Shown: positions 1-8,691 of the stretch, piece after piece
Position numbering within the stretch: position 1 is the first letter of the stretch
Layout of the letters: each line of letters begins with the position of its first letter
NCBI GenBank assembly: GCA_001970955.1
Contig: MPUH01000864.1
Location: 1-31,310, forward strand
Length of the DNA stretch: 31,310 bases
Source of the DNA: Stentor coeruleus
Lineage: Eukaryota; Ciliophora; Heterotrichea; Heterotrichida; Stentoridae
Reading direction: 5' to 3'
The notes under the pieces: model-generated
The model's input: the letters and a program-made list of their open reading frames with translations, nothing else
Database searches by the model: none
Told to the model about the DNA's origin: nothing
Made by a program: the position numbers and the translations under genes

Positions 1-55
1 TTTACTATATAAACTATATACAAATCTTAAACTCCAAAAGAAATACTTAAAAATC

Positions 56-301
56 TTATTCTAAATCGTGTCCCTTGCTTTCTTCTTCTACTGTTTTTAG
101 GAATCCTTGGTACTGTCTGAAGAACGTATTTTTGAATACTTCTTGATACCTGTCTTGACACATAGCTAAGCATTGCTTTTCAGAAGGACTTAAATCACTA
201 CCAGGCTTGTTGATACAGAGCTTGAAACATGCCTTTTGCTGGCCTGAAACCAAAAGAGCAATAAAAGCTTGTTGGAAAGCCTGTGATACTGCTGTCCTCA
301 T
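56..301 (-). CDS. Small TIM chaperone, Tim13-like
   Basis: An 81-residue protein with the twin CX3C signature of the small TIM family: CFKLC and CLAMC, separated by 14 residues. The stretch KPGSDLSPSEKQCLAMCQDRY closely follows the Tim13 pattern (KPG, SL, SE, C, AMC, DRY), so Tim13 fits better than Tim8, Tim9 or Tim10. In the family the four cysteines form two intramolecular disulfides in the mitochondrial intermembrane space. Hexameric small TIMs there escort hydrophobic precursors to the inner and outer membranes. No cleavable presequence is visible, as expected for a Mia40-dependent substrate. Length is slightly below the usual 85-100. The start is the only ATG upstream of the first CX3C in this frame. 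Function is inferred from motif and spacing; subfamily is less certain than family. Confidence 0.88.
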   Translation of the reverse strand: MRTAVSQAFQQAFIALLVSGQQKACFKLCINKPGSDLSPSEKQCLAMCQDRYQEVFKNTFFRQYQGFLKTVEEESKGHDLE

Positions 302-890
302 TTATTTTTCATTTATTTTACTAAGATTAAGCTTTTTTACTAATAAATATTATTCTATAGTAATATAGAATTTTCTTTTAGTTTTTGGTCTTTGAGTAGT
401 ATTTTAATAAGCTTTTAGTCCTTTCTATGAGCTTTAAAAGACCTTCACTGGTATTTCAGCGGCTTTTACTAAGTTTTTTAGTTTTATTTGAATAAGGTCT
501 TTTAAACGGTCTTTGATTTTGTGAGGTATCCCGTGTTTTTCTTTGTAAAAAATATGATTTTTCGTCTTTTTTCCCATGCTTCTTGAGCTTTTTTTTATAA
601 AGTTTAAAGTTTTTACTTAGAAGCTGGTCTGGAGTTGATGAAAAATATTTCTCCTAAATTTTCCCTAGCTTTTGCATTTGGCTATGAAAAACTTTATCCC
701 CAATTTTACTTTCTGAACTGTTGTAGTTCTTTTGTTAATATGGTTTTTCGCTTGGAAGTATCGTTAATTGGCTGTATTCGTCGACAAACCCATTTAAAAT
801 ATTCAGGCATTTAGATTTGAAGGAATTTTTTAGTTTTTCATTGGATCTCAAGACTATTTTAAGAATAAATTTTTGGTTTTGTACCTCTTT
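302..890. other. Non-coding or decayed stretch
   Basis: About 590 bp, T-rich on the plus strand. Read on the minus strand it gives several short lysine-rich open stretches in different frames, for example around 480-640 with SKNFKLYKKKLKKHGKK. No frame stays open long enough and no family is recognisable. It could be remains of a basic coding region running on from the small frame at 891-1109, or just A-rich sequence that reads as lysine. Confidence 0.3.
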
Positions 891-1109
891 TTACGATTTT
901 GGCGTATTTTGGGAGTTTTGAGGTCTATTTCTTAAGTCTTTGAAATTAGATTTAAAATTTTGGATCAAACTTTGTTTAAGCTTTTGGAATCTTCCTCGAG
1001 ATGTTACTGGAGAAATACGCTTGGCTGAGTTGTGCATCCGAAAGAGCTTTGATGAAGGGCTGGGGAAATCTTTTGCTATATTACTGGTTTTACCAGAGAT
1101 CTGCAGCAT
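891..1109 (-). CDS. Small basic hypothetical protein, doubtful
   Basis: A 72-codon frame rich in Lys, Arg, Ser and Asn, with no recognised domain, signal peptide or membrane segment. Its composition (SKLFRMHNSAKRISP, FQKLKQSLIQNFKSNFKD) is like a disordered basic protein and is less AT-driven than the surroundings. That is the main reason to list it. More decayed-looking basic sequence lies beyond its stop in other frames, so it may be the 5' part of a broken gene. I cannot assign a role. Confidence 0.25.
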   Translation of the reverse strand: MLQISGKTSNIAKDFPSPSSKLFRMHNSAKRISPVTSRGRFQKLKQSLIQNFKSNFKDLRNRPQNSQNTPKS

Positions 1110-1356
1110 TTAAGTTTGTTATAATAAGAATTGCAATAGTTTAAAAAATATGCAACCAGATGCTAATTTTTATCATTTCTGTGATAATAATTTGGTTATA
1201 AAATATTTTTTTTCATTTAGATAAATTAATTATAAAGTATATACAGGTTTTAACTCATTAAAATATAAGCACATAAAAACCATTAAATAAATACTTTATG
1301 GATAGCAAAACAAGCATACAAATAAATACTTTATGAATAGCATAACTGCAATATTA

Positions 1357-2109
1357 CTAATATAATCCTTTAAAAAACATAAAATATTTTTTTCTAAATT
1401 CAGCTTCTTTCTTCCTAATAATCCTCATACTCTTTTCTCCAGGCCAGCCATGTCCCCATCCTTTCCCATCACAATTATCATTAAACTGCTCTCTAACTAT
1501 TTTCACAATTATTTCAAGCTCTCTCATATCATAATCAAAAATATCAGTCAAAGCTAAAACCGCACCAAGTTTTTTATTTGTAAAATATCCAAGCTTAGAC
1601 TTATTTTTTACAATTGCATAAGGAATTTTAAAACTTCTACAAAGTGCAGGAAACCACAAAACTAACTCAATAGGATTGACATCATTAGCGATAACAACCA
1701 ACTTAGCTTTAATATTTTCAATCAGACTAGTAACAAGCTTTAAACCATATTTCAACATAATAGGCTTACTTGCTCTCTTTTCCCCTAAGGCTTCATTTTC
1801 AAGTCTGACTCTTTTTTGCTCTTTGAACTCTGGTTTATATTTTTTTAAAAACCGAAAAAGTGAAATTGTTTGATGCAGGTTTCATTAAATTTTAAAATGA
1901 TTTAAAGGAGGTGGTATTCGAAGTTTTTGAAAAGTGGTTGAACTTTTACGTTGAAAAAGTATATACTCAGGCCAAAGGACATATCTGTAAAGATCCCTTT
2001 TTGGTTGTAGGTTTTTGCCTATGACAAAGAATTTGGGTTTCTTCTCAAATAAAGGGTTTTCAGGTTCTTTTTCATTAGAAATAATGGGCTTTTTAGGAGT
2101 TTTAACCAT
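1357..2109 (-). pseudogene. eL8 (RPL7A)-like ribosomal protein, interrupted by two adjacent stops
   Basis: One minus-strand frame of 250 codons matches large-subunit ribosomal protein eL8 (L7Ae superfamily) end to end. The N-terminal part has NPLFEKKPKFFVIG and QPKRDL. The RNA-binding core has AKLVVIANDVNPIELVLWFP, PALCR and PYAIVKNKSKLG. The frame is broken only by TAA TGA (1885-1887 and 1882-1884). By my recollection of the yeast and human proteins, the number of residues across the break (17 between the F of NHF and KY) is unchanged. The stops therefore look like substitutions rather than an intron, and no GT..AG pair spans them. Several normally invariant positions are altered (FVIG for FGIG, and the C-terminal GWGHGWPGEKS stretch). 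It is probably a diverged, non-functional paralogue. A spliced or read-through gene is the alternative. Confidence 0.8.
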
Positions 2110-2254
2110 TTATATCAAATAAATTATGGAAAAATCTGTGATTGAAACTTTAATTAACTTGGGAAAAGTTGGAATAATAAGTTTTGGGCTTTAAACTTTT
2201 TATTATGGTTTAAATTTATTTTTTCTTAACTGCGAGTCTGCTTACAAGGTTGAT

Positions 2255-2374
2255 AAAATTGTAGATTATGCTGAGCACTAAGAAGGAAAAGTACTTAAGG
2301 TCCATGGTGTGGCCAAAATTATAGATTATGTTGAGCACTAAGAAGGAAAAGTACTTAAGGTCCATGGTGTGGCC
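2255..2374. repeat. Tandem duplication, 2 x 60 bp
   Basis: Positions 2255-2314 and 2315-2374 are identical except for two transitions (gtagattatgc versus atagattatgt). The unit is 20 codons long, so it keeps frame. It lies in the N-terminal part of the MUL1-like pseudogene and duplicates the segment containing GKVLKVHGVAK. The minus strand is also open here (HTMDLKYFSFLVLSIIYNF twice, stop at 2216-2218), which I take as an antisense shadow. Confidence 0.95.
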
Positions 2375-2938
2375 AAAAGTTTGAAATTTTTTGATGTATG
2401 AGGCTATTTAGAGTTTTAATGCTGATATCATTACAGGCAATAAATTAAAGTTGTCTACAGTACGATAATTGACGTGATCGAATCTTTTCCTCCAGAAAAA
2501 TATTCTCGAATAAAGCACGTAGGATATGCATAGTCCAATATGTTTCTAGCAGGTGCTAAAAACAACCTCTCTGTCTCATAAACAAAGACACAAAGATTTA
2601 TGTCCAAAACATAATATCGACAAGAAAAAGAGAAACTTTAGGATGGGAAGATTCCGTTTACTCTTTAATCCACTTAGCAGTATCTATTTTCTCAAAAGCA
2701 ATCGCTAAATCTTTAAGAAAATCCATAACATCAACAGAAAATATAATTAAAGAAGGATCAGACTATATATAAAAGGCTCTGCTTACAAGTCAATTAAAAT
2801 GCCTAAATATATAAGCCTTAATCCTGATATAGAAAAAATGCATGCTAAGAATATGCTTGATATTTCTAGCAAGCTTTTTGCAATTTCAACCTTTTTATGG
2901 CTTGCAGTTTGGGCTTATAAGAAAACTAAAGTGGGTGA

Positions 2939-2953
2939 GTGATCAATTTTAAG
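2939..2953 (+). other. 15-nt intron (GTGATCAATTTTAAG)
   Basis: Removing these 15 bases joins GGT GA|C AAT and removes the in-frame TGA at 2940-2942. This links the membrane segment (AYKKTKVG) to the linker (NKELQAEEGLEADCIIC) before the RING. The boundaries are GT and AG. Introns of 15-16 nt are a hallmark of heterotrich ciliates, so this is one of the best taxonomic clues in the window. Confidence 0.7.
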
Positions 2954-3174
2954 CAATAAAGAATTACAAGCTGAAGAAGGTTTAGAGGCTGATTGCATTA
3001 TATGCTTGGCTTATCAAAGAAATGTGGTTTTAGCCCTTGCAATCATTTGGCAGTATGCTCAAGATGCGCAAATTTGCCAAGTTGTCCTGTATGCAGAGCG
3101 ATGATTACTAAGCATTCAGATATTAAATTCTTATATAGTTAATTTATTTATAATTCAGTAAGAGTTAGATTAAA

Positions 3175-6100
3175 ATGAAAAAAAACTCCTTTGCTGAACA
3201 GCTTGAACGGAAAATCAGACAGATGGATGATAGATTTAGACATGCTAAGAAATTTTCTGTTGAAAATATTAGCAAGCAAGCTGGGTTGACTTCTGGACCG
3301 CAAGAGAGGATTAATGATATTATAAGAAACGACTTAAAAAACCACCTTCCACTAATAAAACTTCAGAGTTCTAGAGATGTTTCTCATCTAAAAAATACAA
3401 AATCTCCGAAGTACCCATCTAACATAACTTTTTTCCCAACAAACCTGCAACAGCTGAAAAAGTTCATCGAGCCAGAAAGCGTTTCCTTAGAAATTCCTCA
3501 ATCCAACAGCATTAAATCTCTTTATAGTGACCGAGTCTGCTACAAAAGTTTTGACTTTGAAGAACAGACTATAGAATTACTAGAAAAAATCGACCATGCT
3601 TTTCCTAGCAATAGAAAAGAAGCTGAAAATCTCTTGAACTGGTTTATTGAAATGAAATCAAAATATGAAACTGAAGAAGACTTTGAGACTGTCATACTTT
3701 TTTGCGAACAAGAAATAACAAAGCAAGTTTTTGTCGATTGCAAAATTCGAGGGAACTTGATGAGAATGATCTTCTCTCACTATCACTGCATTATTAGCAG
3801 AATAAAAGAAAAGCATGAACAAGTTATCAATAAAATCTATAACGATCATGAAAAAAAACACGAAAAAGTTATGAAACAACACAATGAGAATATAGCAAAA
3901 CTCATAAGCAGGATAAAAGAACAGAAAAACTCTATAGAAAAACAAGAAAACATAGCCAAGTCTTTAGAAGAAGAAATTGAATTTTATAAAAAAAAACTTC
4001 ATGATATGCAAAGATTTTATTTAGAAGAGCAAGATATGTGGAAAAAACAGTATATGGAGCGTTTGAGAAGATCAATAAAAAAAGAAAATGTTTTTACCAA
4101 CGAAAAATACAATCTTGCTGTGGCTAAATGGAGAAAAGAAATATATTCTGTTGAAATTCATGATGAAATTGCTTTACCTGAAAATATTAAAGAAAAAATT
4201 AACAATGGAGAAGATCTAGAACTTGAAGAAATAAAGGTATATCAGGAGTTGTATTTAAAAAAACAAGAAGAATTGTATGAAAAAAATTTTGTTGAGACTG
4301 AGATGCAGACTGATGAGCTAAAAAATGATGACTTTTTAGAATATGTGCATACCAAGGTAGAAAGTGAACCTAATGTTGTTGTACATACGGTAATGATTAA
4401 AGAGCAGCCAATTGAAAAAGAGATGAAAGACCAGGAAATACAGACTGAGGATGTATGTGAAATGAGTTGTGATGATAATGAAGATGATGAGGATATATTT
4501 GATGAGATAAACCGGTTTATTAGTCCTGAGGACTTACAGGAGTTTGAGGAAGATGCTGATAATTACAATGATAGTTTTCTAAAGAAACTTGCTCTTTTGG
4601 GTATGAAAAGTTCTCCAAGTACTGGAAAGACTCCAAAAAGCTGGGGAAATGGAAAAAACAAACTTTCTAGCCCAGGTTTTAGTGACTTTGTCGCTAATTA
4701 TGAAGGCGGCTATAATGAAGAACTCAAGACAGTTTTTGAGAATGATGAGGTAATACTAAAAGGCCAAAAAAAAGAGTGCTCAGATAGTGATGATGAACTT
4801 GATATTGAAGAATTTAAAAACTCTGATGATAATCAAAGTGAAAATCCTTTGAGCGAAAAAACAGAAATCAGCATATCCCAATTAGACTCACAAAATGAAA
4901 TGAAAGATGAAATTAAATATTTTTCTGGAAGCAAAATCCAGAATCCTGAAATAGCAACTTCAGGTTCACCCAAAAAAAGTCCCAAAAACCAAAAAATTCC
5001 AAAAAAACAAAATCATATCAAAAAGCAGTCAGAACCACCACAGGACAAACTCCAAAAAAACATAATCATAATAAACAACAAAGGAAATTCTAAAAAAAGG
5101 AACAAAACTCCTGAAAGTACTATAAAAACTATAGAAAATGAAAATTTAAAAGGAATTTACAAAAGGGAATCAATAATAAAAAGTGCAGAAGGTCAATCTC
5201 GTGGTTTTCTAAACACTAACGAAAACTTCCTCAAAGCCGAAAAATCATTTCTGATCACTCAAGCAAAGGATAAAAAGTCAGAAAAACAAGATTTCCAAAT
5301 TATTACACCTTTAAAAAAATCTGGAACCCAGAGGCCAGCCTATTCAGATGAAGAAATACCAAATAGTGCATTAAAAGGTTCATCATCAAGAATTGAAGAA
5401 TCCCAGTCTTCATCTCCCAATAATCCAGCTAGCAAATATTTAATTCCAATACCTAAAAACTTAAGACAAATATCATCAAGGCGTGTATCTGTACCAAATA
5501 ATCTCCAGAACTCAGCAGCGTTATTCCAAGACTTACTTTCGGGTAAACTAGGAAAAAATCTAAAAAGCACAACTAGGACATTAATAAAAAGCATAAAAAA
5601 TAAAACAAAAGAACTCGCTGAATTAGAGTCTCTGATACAAATGAAAAGAAAAATTCTCAGCCCTTCAAGGAATAGTGAAGATAGTAGTTCTGACAGGTCA
5701 TCTACACCAAAATCCGACAGGCCGATAAAAAAAAGGCACTTTTCCACAGGGGAGATTTTCACAAGATTAGTCACAAGGCTCAATAGCATGGGTGATAAAG
5801 GTCAAAATTCCTTTGCTGGGGTTGATTCAACAGAAAAAATTCTTAGAAAACTGGTTAAAGAGGAAATGCAAAAAGCTAGAGTTCATACTCAAAGATCTAA
5901 TATAATGATTGGACATGAAATTAGTTTAAGCCGACCTATAAGCGAAGAAAATGAAGAAGATATTGACGAAAATAATAAATCATATGAAAATGGAAGGAAA
6001 AAATGGAAAAGAGGATATGAAGTTGGATACCAGCGAGGTAAGGTTAAAGGATTTCTAAGCGGGNTAAGCCGACCTATAAGCGAAGAAAATGAAGAAGATA

Positions 6101-7530
6101 TTGACGAAAATAATAAATCATATGAAAACGGAAGGAAAAAATGGAAAAGAGGATATGAAGTTGGATACCAGCGAGGTAAGGTTAAAGGATTTCTAAGCGG
6201 GAAAAGTTTAGGGCAGGAAGAAGGGATTATGGAAGGCTTTAAGCAGGCATTTAAGAATATGGCACAAGACGACTCTTTATCAGAAGACTCAGATAATGAA
6301 AGCCACACACAAGAAGGAAATTCTTTATTAAACCTCCCAAGCACAAAAGGGAAATTCCGTAAAAATCCTATACAAGCAGAGGTCAAAAGCACAAAAGAAC
6401 TAACTAAATTTAGTGAGTTCAAATTTGCCTCACAAAAAATAGCTGCCTCCAAAGCACCTAGTCCAGCATCAGATCTTATCAAACGTTTATTGAAAAAATC
6501 TAAAGATATTATTATAAAAAAGGGTAAAGCAAGTAGAAAACTTGTCAATAAACTTATTATAAACGCTTATCAAACAGCTTTATCACGCTTGCCTATAGAA
6601 AGCAATGATGAGCTTTATGAAATTTGTTATGAGGATTTCACTCAAAAATACGGACTTAGAAAAGTTGCTGATAAAAAATTCGTAGAATTTATAGCATCGA
6701 TTATAAAAACAAAAGCATATAAAAAACCTATGATGTTTATAAAGCTTTCTGGGTTAGGTAAAGCTATAGGTATTGAGTGCTATAAAAGTGCCACTTTAAC
6801 TTTGTATTTAGAAAGCTGGCAATATATGGTAAATTCAAAGATCGGCATAATGATGAACTATGAAGAAAGTGATGATAAAAATCTATTCCCTTTAAATAGA
6901 GCTGTGGAATGCACAAAAGAAAAGCTTGAACCCTATTTTGATAAAGCTTTTATAGGAACTTTATTAGTAAAACTTGAAAAAAAATCAATTCCTGACCCTC
7001 AAAGAATAAGCACAGCTTTAATCGAACTTGAGTTTGTACTAGAAACTATATGTGAAGCTTATGAGATTTACTCGAACAAAATATACAAAGGGCTTAATGA
7101 TGTACTAAAAGCTTTTGGATATGAGCCTAATGATCAAGTGCTCCAATATGACTTAGCTTTAGCTATAAGGTATATTTCCCCAAGTAAATTCCTAAGACTT
7201 GAAAGCGAAGATACTTTGACTCAGGAGCTCAGCCAAGATGAAGCTTATAACTTGTGTGTTGAAATGAATGTTCTTCATGAAAATGAGGTTAATAACTTTG
7301 TTAAAGGATATGGAAATGATCTATTTGAGAATTATTTGGAGCTTATAGGGATATTAGATTTAATGGAAGAAAGTGAAACTTATTGGATTAGTGTGTCAGA
7401 AGAAAAGTGGAGAATAAGGTTAGATAATTGTATGAAGAAATGGGATAAGGAAAGCCTATATGCCAAAATTGCTTGGAGAATATATGAAAGTGAGATTAGA
7501 AGGATAAAAGCCGAATTCTTAAAAGAGTGA
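3175..7530 (+). CDS. Large coiled-coil protein with an eight-fold GX3 glycine zipper
   Basis: Reads as 1451 codons. About 46 come from a duplication around the single n at 6064, so the real protein is probably about 1405 residues. No known enzyme domain is visible. Residues about 200-300 are strongly charged and heptad-like (IKEKHEQVINKIYNDHEKKHEK), a long coiled coil. About 400-900 is acidic, then Ser/Lys/Pro-rich and disordered. Then comes WKRGYEVGYQRGKVKGF continuing LSGKSLGQEEGIMEGF: eight glycines at exact 4-residue spacing (about 6153-6237), like the deca-GX3 motif of Yae1/Lto1 and the GxxxG repeats of FliH. The last ~400 residues look folded and mostly helical (LESWQYMVNSKIGIMMNYEE). 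The start ATG follows shortly after the RING remnant. A structural or cytoskeletal role is a guess. Confidence 0.85.
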   Translation: MKKNSFAEQLERKIRQMDDRFRHAKKFSVENISKQAGLTSGPQERINDIIRNDLKNHLPLIKLQSSRDVSHLKNTKSPKYPSNITFFPTNLQQLKKFIEPESVSLEIPQSNSIKSLYSDRVCYKSFDFEEQTIELLEKIDHAFPSNRKEAENLLNWFIEMKSKYETEEDFETVILFCEQEITKQVFVDCKIRGNLMRMIFSHYHCIISRIKEKHEQVINKIYNDHEKKHEKVMKQHNENIAKLISRIKEQKNSIEKQENIAKSLEEEIEFYKKKLHDMQRFYLEEQDMWKKQYMERLRRSIKKENVFTNEKYNLAVAKWRKEIYSVEIHDEIALPENIKEKINNGEDLELEEIKVYQELYLKKQEELYEKNFVETEMQTDELKNDDFLEYVHTKVESEPNVVVHTVMIKEQPIEKEMKDQEIQTEDVCEMSCDDNEDDEDIFDEINRFISPEDLQEFEEDADNYNDSFLKKLALLGMKSSPSTGKTPKSWGNGKNKLSSPGFSDFVANYEGGYNEELKTVFENDEVILKGQKKECSDSDDELDIEEFKNSDDNQSENPLSEKTEISISQLDSQNEMKDEIKYFSGSKIQNPEIATSGSPKKSPKNQKIPKKQNHIKKQSEPPQDKLQKNIIIINNKGNSKKRNKTPESTIKTIENENLKGIYKRESIIKSAEGQSRGFLNTNENFLKAEKSFLITQAKDKKSEKQDFQIITPLKKSGTQRPAYSDEEIPNSALKGSSSRIEESQSSSPNNPASKYLIPIPKNLRQISSRRVSVPNNLQNSAALFQDLLSGKLGKNLKSTTRTLIKSIKNKTKELAELESLIQMKRKILSPSRNSEDSSSDRSSTPKSDRPIKKRHFSTGEIFTRLVTRLNSMGDKGQNSFAGVDSTEKILRKLVKEEMQKARVHTQRSNIMIGHEISLSRPISEENEEDIDENNKSYENGRKKWKRGYEVGYQRGKVKGFLSGXSRPISEENEEDIDENNKSYENGRKKWKRGYEVGYQRGKVKGFLSGKSLGQEEGIMEGFKQAFKNMAQDDSLSEDSDNESHTQEGNSLLNLPSTKGKFRKNPIQAEVKSTKELTKFSEFKFASQKIAASKAPSPASDLIKRLLKKSKDIIIKKGKASRKLVNKLIINAYQTALSRLPIESNDELYEICYEDFTQKYGLRKVADKKFVEFIASIIKTKAYKKPMMFIKLSGLGKAIGIECYKSATLTLYLESWQYMVNSKIGIMMNYEESDDKNLFPLNRAVECTKEKLEPYFDKAFIGTLLVKLEKKSIPDPQRISTALIELEFVLETICEAYEIYSNKIYKGLNDVLKAFGYEPNDQVLQYDLALAIRYISPSKFLRLESEDTLTQELSQDEAYNLCVEMNVLHENEVNNFVKGYGNDLFENYLELIGILDLMEESETYWISVSEEKWRIRLDNCMKKWDKESLYAKIAWRIYESEIRRIKAEFLKE
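5927..6201. repeat. 137-bp direct repeat around a single n (contig join)
   Basis: 5927-6063 and 6065-6201 differ at one base (gaaaatgga versus gaaaacgga) and are separated only by n at 6064. A lone n between two copies of the same sequence is what scaffolders write when contig ends overlap but were not merged. The period of 138 keeps the reading frame, so the gene stays open through it. The duplicated codons include half of the GX3 zipper. Confidence 0.9.
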
Positions 7531-7767
7531 TTGTCTCAAAATTTAAATTCAATAGAAAATCTATAACTAACTTATTTATGAAAACTGGCTTATTTATTTT
7601 TAGAAAAATTAAATCTAAATTTGTATGAAACGTTATTTTTTTTTTTTTTAATTATGTGCAATTCAGCTATATATAAATGTGAAGATCGCTTCCAAACATA
7701 TCAAAGTTCATTTTGAATATTATCAAAGCATAAGTATGATATGAGGAAAATAACTTTATATTAAGTT
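7531..7767. other. Shared 3' intergenic region of convergent genes
   Basis: 237 bp between two genes that end towards each other. It is AT-rich, with a T-run near 7629-7641. No gene or defined terminator motif is recognisable. Confidence 0.5.
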
Positions 7768-8691
7768 CTAACTTACTAAACGCTTATAATCCAATGACTT
7801 TTCCGTAAAATATCCTTTTTCTATAATCCAACATTTAATCTTCTCTTCGATTTCTTTAATTTTCCCAGCCACTCTATCAAGCTCTTCTTTTTCCCTCTTT
7901 TCACTTGGTGTTAATGCTATCTTTTTCATAAGCCTATCATATACACCTTTACACCCTTTTTTAACCTTCCCATGTTGTCTTATTATACTACTTCTATATC
8001 TCAAAATTTTTTCCTCAAGTTCTATCTTCATGCATTTTTTGCTCTTCAATAGAATAACGTTTGTTGGTAGTCCTCTACCTTCTTTAGCTGCAGTCAAGCT
8101 CTTTAAGCTTTTTGTTTTTACTAGAAAATTTTTCTTTTTACTCATCAGTTCATTGTTAGTGTTGTAAAATTTTATATAATGCTTTAGATCTGAAATCTCT
8201 GTTTGGAATTGGATAAGATTTGATGTTTTTATTGATGATTCGTCTATAAGTTTTTGATTTACATTATAAACGTTTTTGCAATGGCTAAGGTGAGATTTAG
8301 CCAAAGTGAGTCTGTTCCTTAAAGAGTCTAACTTTAATTTTTCTATTTTTATGAGATCATATGGGCTATCTAACTTTAGCAAGCTGAAAATCTCTTGTTC
8401 AGAAAATAAGTCCATAGAATTTGATGTTGATGGTAATGATTTTTTTTCAAAAGCTTTGGCAATAAGAATTTTCTGTAGTTCATGCAAAGTAAGCAGTTTT
8501 CTTTGGATCATTTTTGCTAGCTTATTGCTTTCAGCTTGCAATCGAGGATCTTGATTGGTTTTGATATAATTTTCTCTTATAGTTAGAGAGGTGATCTGAT
8601 ATTTGAGGGCCATTTTGTTTCGGTAATGTGCATGGATGAGAGCTAAGGACGCTAAAAGTTCGTCATTTTGCTGTGCAAAGATATTACCCAT
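7768..8691 (-). CDS. Hypothetical coiled-coil protein
   Basis: A 307-residue basic helical protein with no recognised family. It starts MGNIFAQQ, and Gly2 could be N-myristoylated, although the usual Ser/Thr at position 6 is absent. Heptad-like stretches run through about residues 130-190 (LKLDSLRNRLTLAKSHLSH) and near the C-terminus (SEKREKEELDRVAGKIKEIE, about 265-285), the latter a likely coiled coil. There are no membrane segments. It is convergent with the GX3-zipper gene. The start is the first ATG of an otherwise uninterrupted frame. Confidence 0.75.
   Translation of the reverse strand: MGNIFAQQNDELLASLALIHAHYRNKMALKYQITSLTIRENYIKTNQDPRLQAESNKLAKMIQRKLLTLHELQKILIAKAFEKKSLPSTSNSMDLFSEQEIFSLLKLDSPYDLIKIEKLKLDSLRNRLTLAKSHLSHCKNVYNVNQKLIDESSIKTSNLIQFQTEISDLKHYIKFYNTNNELMSKKKNFLVKTKSLKSLTAAKEGRGLPTNVILLKSKKCMKIELEEKILRYRSSIIRQHGKVKKGCKGVYDRLMKKIALTPSEKREKEELDRVAGKIKEIEEKIKCWIIEKGYFTEKSLDYKRLVS

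Larger units (their letters stand above)
2229..3139 (+). pseudogene. MUL1/MAPL-like membrane RING E3 ligase, broken
   Basis: Plus-strand pieces in shifting frames follow the MUL1/MAPL layout. An N-terminal piece contains VLKVHGVAKSLK, resembling the start of the BAM domain. A second piece runs from GWEDSVYSLIHLAVSIFSK to STENIIKEGSDYI (about 2640-2768). Then comes KGSAYKSIKMPKYISL, a membrane segment (LFAISTFLWLAVWAY, about 2875-2920) and a C-terminal C3HC4 RING: CIICLAYQRNVV, then PCNHLAVCSRCANLPSCPVC. The family ubiquitinates from mitochondrial or peroxisomal outer membranes. Breaks: in-frame TAA in both copies of a 60-bp duplication, a frame change near 2766, and a 1-nt loss near 3033-3036 splitting the RING between VVL and PCNH. 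An in-frame TGA at 2940-2942 is not a break because it lies in a 15-nt intron. Identity of the RING end is firm; the N-terminal part is more tentative. Confidence 0.75.

Noticed and set aside
2216..2420. Minus-strand hydrophobic open frame HTMDLKYFSFLVL repeated twice
   Set aside because: It is antisense to the 60-bp duplication whose plus strand fits the MUL1-like N-terminus. It has an upstream stop and no recognised family.
2467..2645. Minus-strand open stretch (YETERLFLAPARNILDYAY)
   Set aside because: About 57 codons bounded by stops with no recognisable family; it lies opposite the MUL1-like pseudogene and could be chance.
5889..6548. 219-codon minus-strand frame under the GX3-zipper gene
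   Set aside because: Ser/Leu/Phe-rich antisense reading of a Lys/Glu/Ser-rich coding sequence; it also crosses the n join. A shadow.
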